Position numbers and translations under genes: made by a program | Assembly (NCBI GenBank): GCA_019359355.1 | Contig: JAHHHM010000017.1 | Span: 1-64,000, forward strand | DNA: 64,000 nt | DNA from: Microcoleus vaginatus WJT46-NPBG5 | Lineage (GTDB): Bacteria > Cyanobacteriota > Cyanobacteriia > Cyanobacteriales > Oscillatoriaceae | Direction: 5' to 3' | Shown: in pieces, positions 40,343-48,392 of the stretch | Position numbering within the stretch: position 1 is the stretch's first letter | Layout of the letters: every line of letters begins with the position of its first letter | The notes under the pieces: model-generated | Told to the model about the DNA's origin: nothing | The model's input: only the letters and a program-made list of their open reading frames with translations | Databases searched by the model: none

Positions 40343-40842
40343 ATGTGTCCTGAAAGTGAAGAGGAACCAACGAGAGACAGATCGAATCTGAATTCTTTAA
40401 TAGGTTGCCCAAAATTTGCCTGCCTCTACCCAGGAGGATGAACAAGGGTGATAAAATTTCTCAAAAAATACCAAGTTACAAGTTTCTCTAAATTTCACGA
40501 AAAACTTCTAAGATTTAAATTTACTTCTATAAAAATAAATAGAACGTGCTAAAATTACTTTTCAATATTTATTTAGTTCAAGATAAGGCAAAAGTAGCTA
40601 ACTCGGATGATGAAACTTGTCAAGCCGGCTTAGCAATAACGTCATTAACCTTTGCAGTACGTTGTCCAGACAGATATCATTCGGAAAAACATTTAGCCAC
40701 CTCTTGAGAGAGTGATTCTCAATTAAGTGTGCGAACACCGGCATTCAGCCGAAAATTATCAAAGCCCTTCGCTAATTAACCGTTAAAATAAGATTAAACT
40801 TAGGTTGTATCATTTTGTAAAGATAAATTCGGTAACTGCCTT
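40343..40842. other. Non-coding stretch between divergent dynamin-like and clpS genes
   Basis: 500 bases, AT-rich, presumably containing both promoters. An imperfect dyad TTGAGA-N7-TCTCAA (40704-40722) is the only ordered element I see; it could be an operator. Confidence 0.4.
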
Positions 40843-41169
40843 ATGACTGCGGTACTTTCAGCAGCTATTCACGCAATGGCCACTTCACCAACGGTAGCTC
40901 CCGATAAAGCCAGTCAAGTTACACGGCAACTTTATCCCAACTACAAAGTAATCGTGTTGAATGATGATTTCAATACGTTTCAGCACGTTGCTGAATGCTT
41001 GATGAAGTATATTCCGGGGATGACAGGCGATCAGGCTTGGGAATTGACCAACCAAATCCACTCGGACGGCCAAGCCACGGTTTGGGTTGGCCCGCAAGAG
41101 CAAGCTGAGCTTTATCACCAGCAGCTCAGTCGTGCCGGCTTAACGATGGCTCCATTAGAGAAAGCCTAA
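40843..41169 (+). CDS. clpS: ATP-dependent Clp protease adaptor ClpS
   Basis: 108 residues. The core YKVIVLNDDFNTFQHVAECL with later QAWELTNQIHSDGQATVWVG matches ClpS, which delivers N-degron substrates to ClpAP/ClpCP. The first eleven residues may not be translated: the ATG at codon 12 (MATSPTVAPD) resembles the usual cyanobacterial start. Neither start has a clear ribosome site. The DUF2103 gene follows, a common cyanobacterial pairing. Confidence 0.93.
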   Translation: MTAVLSAAIHAMATSPTVAPDKASQVTRQLYPNYKVIVLNDDFNTFQHVAECLMKYIPGMTGDQAWELTNQIHSDGQATVWVGPQEQAELYHQQLSRAGLTMAPLEKA

Positions 41170-41383
41170 AGTTACGGAGCCGGTGAGAATTTCACCGGGT
41201 TTGTGAGGCAATCATCATGAACTGCCGGCACAACCTCAAATGAAACCCGGCGCGTTTGGTGCCGGCTCTTTTCTTTTTTCGGTTCTCTGGCTTCCCCCCT
41301 TATAAGTTTTCACTTTTTGCTTTTCACTTTTTTGGGCTAGGCCGGCCCTAGACTAGGGGGGTAGTTATTTGGTCTAAATTATT

Positions 41384-41677
41384 ATGGGCAACTCTTCCAG
41401 CGCTAGATTAGTTCTCAATCATTCGACTCACATTCCCGGTTTGATTGCGATCCTGGAACGGCTGACAAAGTATGCCGATATTCAAACTATCACCCCAGGC
41501 GTCATTGGCAATGTTAAGGGTCACACCCCTCGGATGACGTTACGGGTGTCCGTTCCCATTCGTGGCGGGTTTAAGGTGCTGGCGAGACAAGGTAAAACGG
41601 TTCAAGAAGTCTTTGTCATCACCAGCTTGAGCCAGAATGAGCTGGAAGATATCATTGCCTTGTTATTAAAGAAATAA
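41384..41677 (+). CDS. DUF2103 protein
   Basis: 97 residues of the cyanobacterial DUF2103 family: LVLNHSTHIPGLIAILERLT, TPGVIGNVKGHTPRMTLRVS and GFKVLARQGKTVQEVFVIT. The family is described as possibly metal-binding; function is unproven. It follows clpS by 214 bases on the same strand; a GC-rich stretch with several GCCGGC words lies between them. Confidence 0.85.
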   Translation: MGNSSSARLVLNHSTHIPGLIAILERLTKYADIQTITPGVIGNVKGHTPRMTLRVSVPIRGGFKVLARQGKTVQEVFVITSLSQNELEDIIALLLKK

Positions 41678-42040
41678 GTCAAGCTTGCTGATTAAGGCAA
41701 TACATTTAAAGACTAAAGCGTTTGCCTTCTGATACATAAGCCTAAAAGTAGCGCCGTGTAACCCGTCGCTATCTCGCAGCCACACTCCTTATCCACTAAG
41801 GTTTTTAGAAATAAAATACAGGCGGCATCAAGTTCTTTTGCCGGCCTGACAAAATTTGCTGAAAACCTTAGAGATAAGGAGTTTTACGCTTTGCGCGTTT
41901 GCCGGTTACAACCTAGCCACTTTTAGGCCAAACAGAGATCCAGGAATGTCATCGCTCATTTCTGGATTTACTGCAATTCGGTCTATTTGTAAATATCGTG
42001 TTATATTAGTTAACATAAGTTTACAAGAGGGCACAAACCC
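41678..42040. other. Non-coding stretch upstream of the light-harvesting-like gene
   Basis: 363 bases without a credible gene. The last 60 bases are AT-rich and presumably hold the promoter of the downstream gene. No binding site could be assigned with confidence. Confidence 0.4.
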
Positions 42041-42463
42041 ATGCGCTACACCGATAAACAAGGGAACACCCTCAACCTAGATGAATGTATGACTGCCGAC
42101 AGCTTCTTGATGGAAGCTGATAATTACATCGACGAACCGTTAGAAATGCACTTCGATCTAACAGGTGAGTTAAAAGCAGGAAAGAAAGGGAAGCAAGCCG
42201 CAGCACCCCTTCGGAGTAATGGCAGTGAACTAATCCCCGCAGAAGCCCAAGCCTATAAACGTAGCAATAGCACTCAATTGCTTGAGGTGCCGGTAGGACG
42301 CACTGTGGATAACGAGGGACTTAACAATAACTACGCCATTCAGCCGGCTATGTCCTTGGCAGAATATCCCTCATCAGAACAGCAGAAGCGTTATGCCTTT
42401 CAAGGCGCAATTGCTATCGTGTTCGTTGCCTTAACGCTATTGACTGTATTTGTTGTTAGCTAG
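42041..42463 (+). CDS. ssl1498-family light-harvesting-like protein
   Basis: 140 residues. The N-terminus MRYTDKQGNTLNLDECM and the C-terminal block NNYAIQPAMSLAEYPSSEQQ, KRYAFQGAIAIVFVALTLLT match the ssl1498 family, small single-helix thylakoid proteins related to high-light-inducible proteins. One membrane helix spans about 117-139. A polar insertion (about 45-90) makes it longer than the usual form. It lies 93 bases upstream of nblA, suggesting shared light or nutrient-stress control. Confidence 0.85.
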   Translation: MRYTDKQGNTLNLDECMTADSFLMEADNYIDEPLEMHFDLTGELKAGKKGKQAAAPLRSNGSELIPAEAQAYKRSNSTQLLEVPVGRTVDNEGLNNNYAIQPAMSLAEYPSSEQQKRYAFQGAIAIVFVALTLLTVFVVS

Positions 42464-42472
42464 GCATAACAA

Positions 42473-42510
42473 TAGCTAGATATTTAACTTTAAACCCAGA
42501 TATCTAGCTA
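42473..42510. promoter_or_regulatory. Inverted repeat between the light-harvesting-like gene and nblA
   Basis: Perfect 11-bp arms TAGCTAGATAT (42473-42483) and ATATCTAGCTA (42500-42510) around a 16-base loop, 46 bases before the nblA start. It may act as operator, leader hairpin or terminator. Confidence 0.55.
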
Positions 42511-42556
42511 GCATTGAACCTCTAGTTTTCGCCCAAATTGGGCACAGGAGCCAGCC

Positions 42557-42754
42557 ATGAATCAGCCTATCAAATTATCTTTAGAACAAGAATTTAGCAT
42601 CCGTAGCTTTGCAGATCAAGTGCAGCAAATGTCTCGTGAGCAAGCCCAGGATTTTTTACTCATGCTGCATAAGCAGATGATCCTGCAGGAAACGATGTAC
42701 CGGGAATTTCTCAAACACGAGTGGAGAATCGATGCCGGCGCTAGTTCTATCTAA
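42557..42754 (+). CDS. nblA: Phycobilisome degradation protein NblA
   Basis: 65 residues beginning MNQPIKLSLEQEFSIRSFAD and continuing MSREQAQDFLLMLHKQMILQ, the hallmark NblA/Ycf18 sequence. NblA is a small helical dimer that binds phycobiliproteins and recruits Clp protease for antenna breakdown under nitrogen or sulfur starvation. Ribosome site AGGAG precedes the ATG by 8 bases. The window also carries cpc genes (its target) and clpS. Confidence 0.96.
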   Translation: MNQPIKLSLEQEFSIRSFADQVQQMSREQAQDFLLMLHKQMILQETMYREFLKHEWRIDAGASSI

Positions 42755-43180
42755 AGCCGGTCAGCAATTATCCGACCACTTGAGAAGAAAGCCCTATCTC
42801 GGCTTAAGGATTCAAGCACCCTACAGTTGCTAAATACAGCCGAGACAGTAAATTTGCCAAAGCTTCCCTGAGAGCCGGTAAAATAATCTTCAAAATATAA
42901 AAAAGCTTTGTTGCAATCATTGTATTAGCGGCGAGCTTTTTTTAATTTTAAGCTGCCGATCCGTAACATCGTGTCGCCATTTTATGTGCTATCAATCAAA
43001 AATTATCTGACTATTATTTATAAATTAATTTTTCCTTAATCTAAAAAAGACTTTTAATGTTATGTGTAATATAAATGATCTGTTTTCTGAGAACAATTCA
43101 ACAAAATATATCTATGCCTAATAGTAGATATTCTTCGTTTCAAAAAGGTTTATATTAGTAAACAGAAGACACAAAACTAG
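42755..43180. other. Non-coding stretch between nblA and the fasciclin gene
   Basis: 426 bases; contains the possible terminator above and an AT-rich second half that presumably carries the fasciclin-gene promoter. Confidence 0.4.
42899..42943 (+). terminator. Possible nblA terminator
   Basis: AAAAAAGCT (42899-42907) and AGCTTTTTTT (42934-42943) can pair over 9 bp with a 26-base loop and end in a T-run. The gap from nblA (145 bases) is long. Confidence 0.5.
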
Positions 43181-43594
43181 GTGAACAACTTGGCTAATAT
43201 CGTAGAAACTGCCATCAATGCTGGCTCATTCAACACCCTAGTTACTGCAATCAAAGCGGCAAATTTGGTAGACACTTTAAACGGCGCTGGTCCCTTCACA
43301 GTTTTTGCGCCGACTGATGAAGCTTTTGCTAAGCTTCCCGAAGGTACAGTCGAAGGATTGCTTAAGGATATCCCAGCGCTTAAGAAAATCCTGACCTACC
43401 ATGTCGTTTCCGGCAAGGTCATGGCATCTGACGTGGTTAAGCTGAATTCAGCAACCACGGTTCAAGGTTCAGACGTGAAAATTGACGCTTCCAATGGCGG
43501 CGTCAAGGTAAATGATGCAACCGTTGCAAACGCAGATGTTGCTGCTGATAATGGTGTCATCCACATCATTGACACAGTTTTGATTCCGGCGTAA
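43181..43594 (+). CDS. Fasciclin (FAS1) domain protein
   Basis: 137 residues forming one FAS1 domain: [20 protein letters not shown], the H1-like [20 protein letters not shown] and H2-like [20 protein letters not shown] ending IDTVLIPA. There is no signal peptide, so this is the short soluble cyanobacterial form. FAS1 domains mediate adhesion or protein contacts; its role is unknown. The start is GTG at 43181 or, more like the family, TTG at 43190 (AGGTG upstream). Confidence 0.9.
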   Translation: MNNLANIVETAINAGSFNTLVTAIKAANLVDTLNGAGPFTVFAPTDEAFAKLPEGTVEGLLKDIPALKKILTYHVVSGKVMASDVVKLNSATTVQGSDVKIDASNGGVKVNDATVANADVAADNGVIHIIDTVLIPA

Positions 43595-43620
43595 CCGACG
43601 CTTAGATAGTAAATGCTATC

Positions 43621-43656
43621 TGAGGGGCAGCGATTATTTATAGTCGCTGCCCCTCA
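43621..43656 (+). terminator. Terminator after the fasciclin gene
   Basis: Perfect 13-bp arms TGAGGGGCAGCGA (43621-43633) and TCGCTGCCCCTCA (43644-43656), 10-base loop, followed by ACTGTTTT. Confidence 0.8.
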
Positions 43657-43691
43657 ACTGTTTTAAGGAACGATTTAGGCGCAAAACTTTA

Positions 43692-43994
43692 TCAGATTTC
43701 GTAGTCAACCACGGCGCGTTCGCTGACAATTTTGCCGATAAATTGCTTGCATTTTTCGTGTTCTGGATGTTTCTGATAAGTATTCAGCGCATCGAAACTG
43801 GCAAACGCAGAATACAGTGCCACATCGTAAGCTGCCGGCGATTCAATGCCATTCATTCCCACTTCAAGATGTTCAATTTCTGGGATGGTGGCTTTGAGCG
43901 CTTCTAGCATTTCCTTCATCTTGCCGGCATTTTCCTCTTTAGAAGCGCCTTCTGCTGTATCTTTTAACCGCCACATGACAATATGCTTGATCAT
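43692..43994 (-). CDS. Dabb family protein (stress-responsive alpha/beta barrel)
   Basis: 100 residues starting MIKHIVMWRLKDTAEG, with VGMNGIESPAAYDVALYSAF and HPEHEKCKQFIGKIVSERAV; this is a one-domain dimeric ferredoxin-like Dabb fold. Related proteins are induced by salt or other stress, but the biochemical role is unclear. It lies 55 bases downstream of cpcF on the same strand and could be transcribed by read-through from the cpc operon. Confidence 0.9.
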   Translation of the reverse strand: MIKHIVMWRLKDTAEGASKEENAGKMKEMLEALKATIPEIEHLEVGMNGIESPAAYDVALYSAFASFDALNTYQKHPEHEKCKQFIGKIVSERAVVDYEI

Positions 43995-44049
43995 TCAATG
44001 TTCCTATTGAAAAAACGAGATTAAATTTCTCTGGTTCCACAAAACGAGG

Positions 44050-44709
44050 CTAGGCAGTCAGCGTCTGAGTTGCCAGCACAGCACGGGCGCGAACCACCAA
44101 CTCTGCATCTGCTTGCGCCATTTGCTGCAACTGCGCCAAAAGGTGAGAAAACCACGCGGGACGATCTGCCGGCACCGCACTCCCCAACCCTTGCAATCCC
44201 ACGATGCCGGCATAGCGCACAACCCATTCTGGATCTTGACAAACTTGGGTTAATGTGCTGTAAGTCCGCTCTTGATCCTCCCGAACCAGCTCACTTGATA
44301 GCCCAATCCACTGCAAATTGCCCAACCCTCTAGCTGCCGCGCGGCGCACGCTCAAGGCAAAATCAGTTTCAGCAGCCGAGATCAGTAAATCGATGCCACG
44401 GGGATCACCGATGCCGGCTAATGCGCGAACCGCCCAAGCTCTCGCACCGTAGTTATAGCTATCAAGCTGATCTAAAATAGCCTGCACTGCCGGCTCGCCG
44501 ATTAAAATCAGCCCATCCACCGCTGCAACTGCCGCACCAGGATTGTTGTAGCGCAAAACCTGAATCAAACTCGGAATCGCTGCCGATGAGCGAACAGCCG
44601 CCAGCGCCTTCACTGCGTTCAACAAGCCATCAGCAGAATCCGCCTCATCAACGGCTTGAATCAATTTTTGAATGCTGTCATCCTTGGTCATAATTGCATC
44701 GCTAAACAT
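44050..44709 (-). CDS. cpcF: Phycocyanobilin lyase subunit beta
   Basis: 219 residues built of HEAT/EZ repeats (LIQVLRYNNPGAAVAAVDGL; YGARAWAVRALAGIGDPRGI; VVRYAGIVGLQGLGSAVPAD). With CpcE it forms the heterodimer that attaches phycocyanobilin to Cys84 of CpcA. The ATG at 44709 was chosen because AGAGG lies just upstream; the open frame begins earlier with TTG, and another ATG follows six codons later. It closes the operon cpcBACDEF. The cpcE-cpcF gap contains a MITE-like repeat whose edge overlaps the ribosome-site area. Confidence 0.9.
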   Translation of the reverse strand: MFSDAIMTKDDSIQKLIQAVDEADSADGLLNAVKALAAVRSSAAIPSLIQVLRYNNPGAAVAAVDGLILIGEPAVQAILDQLDSYNYGARAWAVRALAGIGDPRGIDLLISAAETDFALSVRRAAARGLGNLQWIGLSSELVREDQERTYSTLTQVCQDPEWVVRYAGIVGLQGLGSAVPADRPAWFSHLLAQLQQMAQADAELVVRARAVLATQTLTA

Positions 44710-44713
44710 TAAA

Positions 44714-44818
44714 CCTCTTGCAAAAACCTCCAAACATCAAATTCTATGGCACACCAACCATTAACCCATCTGTGTCCATCTGTGGTTAAAAATCAAAACC
44801 TAAGACTTTGCAAGAAGC
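44714..44818. repeat. Diverged MITE-like element between cpcE and cpcF
   Basis: Left end CCTCTTGCAAAAACCT (from 44714) and right end AAGACTTTGCAAGAAG (about 44803-44818) resemble the TIRs of the 37780-37878 element. The centre contains TTAACCCATCTGTGTCCATC, akin to other intergenic repeats here (near 10580 and 26630). Confidence 0.55.
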
Positions 44819-44870
44819 CTACCGTACAGATTATCAATATTTTTTCTAACTCAAGATTGCCGGCATATCA

Positions 44871-45710
44871 TCACAAAAGCGAATCCATCACCGTCATAAC
44901 CTGAATCGCATTATCAGACAGCGAAGGGGGTTGTGTCGGGTTACTCCCTAGCTGATGTTCTAGAATGCCTTTAAGCGCAATCAACTTAAGACTATTTTCT
45001 GCCAAAGTTTCAGCAATCGCCTCGGCTGCCGGTAAATAACCAATCGCCCCTAGATCCATCAAAGCCGACCGGCGCAATTGCAATTCATCGCCGTGTAAAG
45101 CCTGAACCAGGCGTTCTGCATAAATTGATTGACCTGTGAGCTGGTACATCGCTCGTGCTGCGGAGTATTGCACCCGCTTAACCGGATGTTCCAGGAACGG
45201 CTGAATCAGGGAAATGGCCTCTGTAGCGTGGAGGGTTCCTAACGCTTCGATGACTGCATTGTAGGGTTGGGCAAGATGGGGTTTTCCTGGAACTCGCACA
45301 GCCGCTTCCACACCGCCGGCTAGCATTTGCATCAGCACCGGCACACTGGCAGCAGCATTGAGCATTTCCAGAGATTGCGCTGCAGCTTCTCGAAGGTAGT
45401 AGTCTGAACTCTCTAAACACCAAATCAGCGCCGGCACTGAACGCTGGTCTCCCAGTTTGCCCAGTGCCCGCGCTGCATTGCGTCTCAGGGGATATCCCCC
45501 ATCGTCTGTGCGGTCAGATTCATCTTCCAAAGCCGCCAGCAAAGCTTCAACTGCCGCCGGTTCTCGAACTCTGAATCTGCCAAGCCACCAAGCTGCATAG
45601 TAGCGCAGACCCAGGTCATCACCCCGCAGATTTGCGATTGCTTGCTCTGCGGTTAAAGATTCGCCACCATTTTCTGGTGCGGGTGGTGCCGGTTCAAAAT
45701 AATCCTGCAT
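44871..45710 (-). CDS. cpcE: Phycocyanobilin lyase subunit alpha
   Basis: 279 residues of HEAT/EZ repeats: GDDLGLRYYAAWWLGRFRVR, PLRRNAARALGKLGDQRSVP, YYLREAAAQSLEMLNAAASV and VKRVQYSAARAMYQLTGQSI. This is the larger partner of the CpcE/CpcF lyase for the CpcA chromophore. It begins 26 bases after cpcD, as expected within the cpc operon. N-terminal PAPPAPENGG is a short proline-rich lead. Confidence 0.93.
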   Translation of the reverse strand: MQDYFEPAPPAPENGGESLTAEQAIANLRGDDLGLRYYAAWWLGRFRVREPAAVEALLAALEDESDRTDDGGYPLRRNAARALGKLGDQRSVPALIWCLESSDYYLREAAAQSLEMLNAAASVPVLMQMLAGGVEAAVRVPGKPHLAQPYNAVIEALGTLHATEAISLIQPFLEHPVKRVQYSAARAMYQLTGQSIYAERLVQALHGDELQLRRSALMDLGAIGYLPAAEAIAETLAENSLKLIALKGILEHQLGSNPTQPPSLSDNAIQVMTVMDSLL

Positions 45711-45736
45711 GGGTCTGGTACTGTCAGATGGCTTAC

Positions 45737-46102
45737 TTAGCTATCGTGCTCCGATTTGCCTTCACCTTCGTGGTGATGCTCGGAAGCACCCTCATGGTGA
45801 TGCTCGGAAGCACCCTCATGGTGATGCTCCGATGCAGCTTTCCTGCTGTTCTCGAATTCAGCATTACCTTCAGCGGTCATCGGGTAAATGTTGACAATTT
45901 TGCCACCCAAGCGAAGGATTCGCTGCATTTCTTCATTCATCCGGTTGTAAGGCACTGTGATAAACACACTGCCACTTTGGCGAATGGGGTAGTTTGTTCT
46001 GTCACTTTCTTCGCTTTGAGCCAAACCAGTGACTTCGTAGCGAAATAGTCGGCTACCAGAAGGGCTGCTCGTCCCTCTCACATAAGCAGATTGACCAAGC
46101 AT
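45737..46102 (-). CDS. cpcD: Rod-capping linker CpcD with His-rich repeat tail
   Basis: 121 residues. Residues 1-82 are a CpcD domain (SRLFRYEVTGLAQSEESDR; VFITVPYNRMNEEMQRIL; RLGGKIVNIYPM), the small linker ending phycocyanin rods. The last 35 or so residues are unusual: three tandem ASEHHHEG octapeptides followed by an acidic EGKSEHDS end, encoded by a 24-bp tandem repeat at 45771-45842. CpcD proteins normally stop soon after the domain. The His/Glu tail could bind metal ions. Ribosome site AGGAGA lies upstream of the ATG. Confidence 0.92.
   Translation of the reverse strand: MLGQSAYVRGTSSPSGSRLFRYEVTGLAQSEESDRTNYPIRQSGSVFITVPYNRMNEEMQRILRLGGKIVNIYPMTAEGNAEFENSRKAASEHHHEGASEHHHEGASEHHHEGEGKSEHDS
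45771..45842. repeat. 24-bp tandem repeat (3 copies) in cpcD
   Basis: Units at 45771-45794, 45795-45818 and 45819-45842 (the last diverged). The first two are identical (start TGGTGATGCTCGGAAGCACC). The unit length is a multiple of three and encodes ASEHHHEG. Confidence 0.9.
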
Positions 46103-46184
46103 ATTTCTTGCTATCTCCTAAAGATGAAAGTTTTACACTAACTTTGAACTTTGAATTTTTGACGCTTCAAAATTCAAAACGATC

Positions 46185-47051
46185 TTAGGCTGGCGTAATG
46201 CTGGCCACTTTACCGCCCTGGCGCTGAATTTGCTGCAGTTTGTTCGATAACTGCTCGTAAGGCACAATAAAGCTGGTGCTGCTGCGACGCACACTAGGAT
46301 AGCCGGGATTGCGAACGCCGGTTACTTCAATCCGGTAAACTTTACCCGTTTGACCAAACCCCAAAGAGCCACCCAAACTGGTAGTGGGAGTGGAATCTTG
46401 AGCTGTGCGATATGCCCAGCCTTCAGAACCACCTGAAGGAGCAACAATGGCGGATGAGCGATTTTGACCGAGTTCGCGAGCCAGACGGGAGTTATTGCCT
46501 TCCACCTGAGAGCGATCACTGTTGGCATAACCGCGATACAGCCGGAACATCCGGGTGAAGCCTACGGTTTTTTGACTCCGTTGGGTTTCAAAACCGCGAT
46601 AGTAAGGCACGATATTTTCGCCAAAGCTCTCTTGATACTCTGGAGAATCGATGTAAGAATCGATTTCGGCATCAAACCCTTGGGTTTCGTAGATGTCCAG
46701 GTGGAAAATCACCTCAGACTCATCATAGGGAGCGCGACCCAACAGGTGTTTATAGTTCAGTTCAATGACGCGCGTCTGGAAATTGTTGTAAAGAAACTTC
46801 GATTTGTAAAGCTCCGATTTTGCAACACAGCGCACGAATTCTCGCACGGTGATGCTGCCATTTTTCAAAAGGGATTCTGCACTGGTGAGTCGTTCTGACT
46901 TCATCAGATAGTCGTTGCCCAAAACCTGCCGGTAAACGGCACGAATCACGCCCTCAACATCTTGCAAGCTCCAATCTCTCCGCAATTCCACTGGCGATGC
47001 CTCGCTAAAAGCTGAGGTTCCCAAGCGGGATGCTGCTGCTGTAATAGCCAT
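46185..47051 (-). CDS. cpcC: Phycobilisome rod linker, phycocyanin-associated
   Basis: 288 residues. An N-terminal rod-linker domain (about 15-185: [39 protein letters not shown]-like [40 protein letters not shown]) and a C-terminal CpcD-like domain (about 235-288: [40 protein letters not shown]). It joins phycocyanin hexamers within the rods. The order after cpcA and before cpcD supports CpcC. A 255-base gap with stem-loops separates it from cpcA. Confidence 0.94.
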   Translation of the reverse strand: MAITAAASRLGTSAFSEASPVELRRDWSLQDVEGVIRAVYRQVLGNDYLMKSERLTSAESLLKNGSITVREFVRCVAKSELYKSKFLYNNFQTRVIELNYKHLLGRAPYDESEVIFHLDIYETQGFDAEIDSYIDSPEYQESFGENIVPYYRGFETQRSQKTVGFTRMFRLYRGYANSDRSQVEGNNSRLARELGQNRSSAIVAPSGGSEGWAYRTAQDSTPTTSLGGSLGFGQTGKVYRIEVTGVRNPGYPSVRRSSTSFIVPYEQLSNKLQQIQRQGGKVASITPA

Positions 47052-47196
47052 TTAAAATTCTCCCAACTAACAACAAGCGTTTTCAGCCAAACCTTGTGCA
47101 ATCGCTTTCAGCTTTCATGAGTTTTTAAATCCGATCCCAAATTTAAAATTCTCAATGGTGTTGCTGATCGCTGATTTTAAGGTCTATATAAACGAA

Positions 47197-47306
47197 GATG
47201 CCCGGACGGGTAAACAACCACTAGCCTGTTGCTAGCCCCTGCCTACCTATCCGGACATCTCTTACCGGACTACGCAATCGTAAAGACGCTATAGAGCGTA
47301 TCTTTC
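47197..47306. promoter_or_regulatory. Intercistronic stem-loops between cpcA and cpcC
   Basis: Between cpcA and cpcC there is a long-range stem GATGCCCGGA / TCCGGACATC (47197-47206 and 47250-47259), an internal CTAGC-N5-GCTAG hairpin (47221-47235) and, right after the cpcA stop, AAAGATACGCT / AGCGTCTTT (minus-strand sense). Such structures typically stop or process most transcripts so that cpcBA mRNA exceeds linker mRNA. Confidence 0.65.
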
Positions 47307-47795
47307 TTAGCTCAGGGCGTTGATGGCGTAGTCAAGGTAGGTGTTAGCTTCGGTGGCGGCTTGTCCGTTCAGACCGTGATTGCTCTTGATGTGCTTCAGC
47401 GCTTCGATGTACCAGCTAGGGGACAGTTCAAAGGTGGTGTTGATTTCATCTAAACCAGCAATCAGGAACTCATCCATTGGGCCGGTGCCACCAGCAACTA
47501 AGCAGTAGGTGACCATACGCAGGTAGTAACCGATGTCGCGAGAGCACTTGTCTTTACCGCGCTGATCGGCTGCGTACTGATTGCCTTGCATTTGGGTGGT
47601 GTAAGGGAATTTGTTGTACACCGCTTGGGCTGCACCATTGATCAGGTTTTGAGCATTGCTGGTCAAAGTACGAGCGGCTTCCATGCTGGCAGCTGCGCGG
47701 CGGTAGCGACCGTCTACGGCTTGCAATTCGGTGTTGCTGAGGAAACGGCCTTGGGTATCGGCGGTTGCAATTGCTTCAGTAATGGGGGTTTTCAT
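47307..47795 (-). CDS. cpcA: C-phycocyanin alpha subunit
   Basis: 162 residues beginning [20 protein letters not shown], with the chromophore Cys84 in [20 protein letters not shown] and the C-terminus [14 protein letters not shown]. It carries one phycocyanobilin attached by CpcE/CpcF and pairs with CpcB to form the (alpha-beta) monomer of rod discs. It lies 78 bases behind cpcB; GGGAGAC precedes the ATG. Confidence 0.99.
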   Translation of the reverse strand: MKTPITEAIATADTQGRFLSNTELQAVDGRYRRAAASMEAARTLTSNAQNLINGAAQAVYNKFPYTTQMQGNQYAADQRGKDKCSRDIGYYLRMVTYCLVAGGTGPMDEFLIAGLDEINTTFELSPSWYIEALKHIKSNHGLNGQAATEANTYLDYAINALS

Positions 47796-47873
47796 TGTTA
47801 GATTGTCTCCCGAATGGTTTTGCTACAAGGTTTTCGTCGAAATGTGAGAACTTGCTGAAGGATATCAGCGGGT

Positions 47874-48392
47874 TTAGCCTACTGCACCGGCGGCGCGATC
47901 AAAGTAGCTGGCCAGTTCAGACATTAAGGCGCTGCAATCGCCTTGGGTAACGCCGTTGGGGTCATTGGCAATCTTGATAGCAGCATCCTTCATTTTTTGG
48001 ACGCCGTTGGCAACGGAACCACCGGGCACACCCAGAGCTTGGTAGGTTTCGCGCAGACCATTGAGGCAGCGATCATCGAGAACGCTGGCATCGCCGGCAA
48101 TCATTGCATAGGTGACGTAGCGCAGGATGATTTCCATATCGCGCAAGCAAGCAGCCATGCGACGGTTGGTGTAGGCGTTTCCACCTGGCTGAACCAGTTG
48201 AGGCTGTTCTGCAAACAAAGAACGAGCGGCATTGGAAACGATGGTGGAAGCGTTGCTGGTGATCCGGTTGACGGTATCCAAGCGCTTGCTGCCTTCTTTG
48301 ACAATGTTGGTCAAAGCATCGAGTTGAGCGGTGCTGAGGAATTCACCCCGGGTATCAGCTTGGGCAACTACCTTGGAAAATGCATCTAACAT
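47874..48392 (-). CDS. cpcB: C-phycocyanin beta subunit
   Basis: 172 residues, first gene of the cpc operon. Both bilin cysteines are visible: Cys82 in [20 protein letters not shown] and Cys153 in [20 protein letters not shown]; the methylated Asn72 lies in GGNAYTN. The start [20 protein letters not shown] has AGGAGAC upstream. It partners CpcA in phycobilisome rods on the thylakoid surface. Confidence 0.99.
   Translation of the reverse strand: MLDAFSKVVAQADTRGEFLSTAQLDALTNIVKEGSKRLDTVNRITSNASTIVSNAARSLFAEQPQLVQPGGNAYTNRRMAACLRDMEIILRYVTYAMIAGDASVLDDRCLNGLRETYQALGVPGGSVANGVQKMKDAAIKIANDPNGVTQGDCSALMSELASYFDRAAGAVG

Noticed and set aside
45632-46048. 138-residue plus-strand ORF with repeats (VMLGSTLM)
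   Set aside because: Antisense translation of the cpcD tandem repeat; the sense strand encodes a clear CpcD domain.
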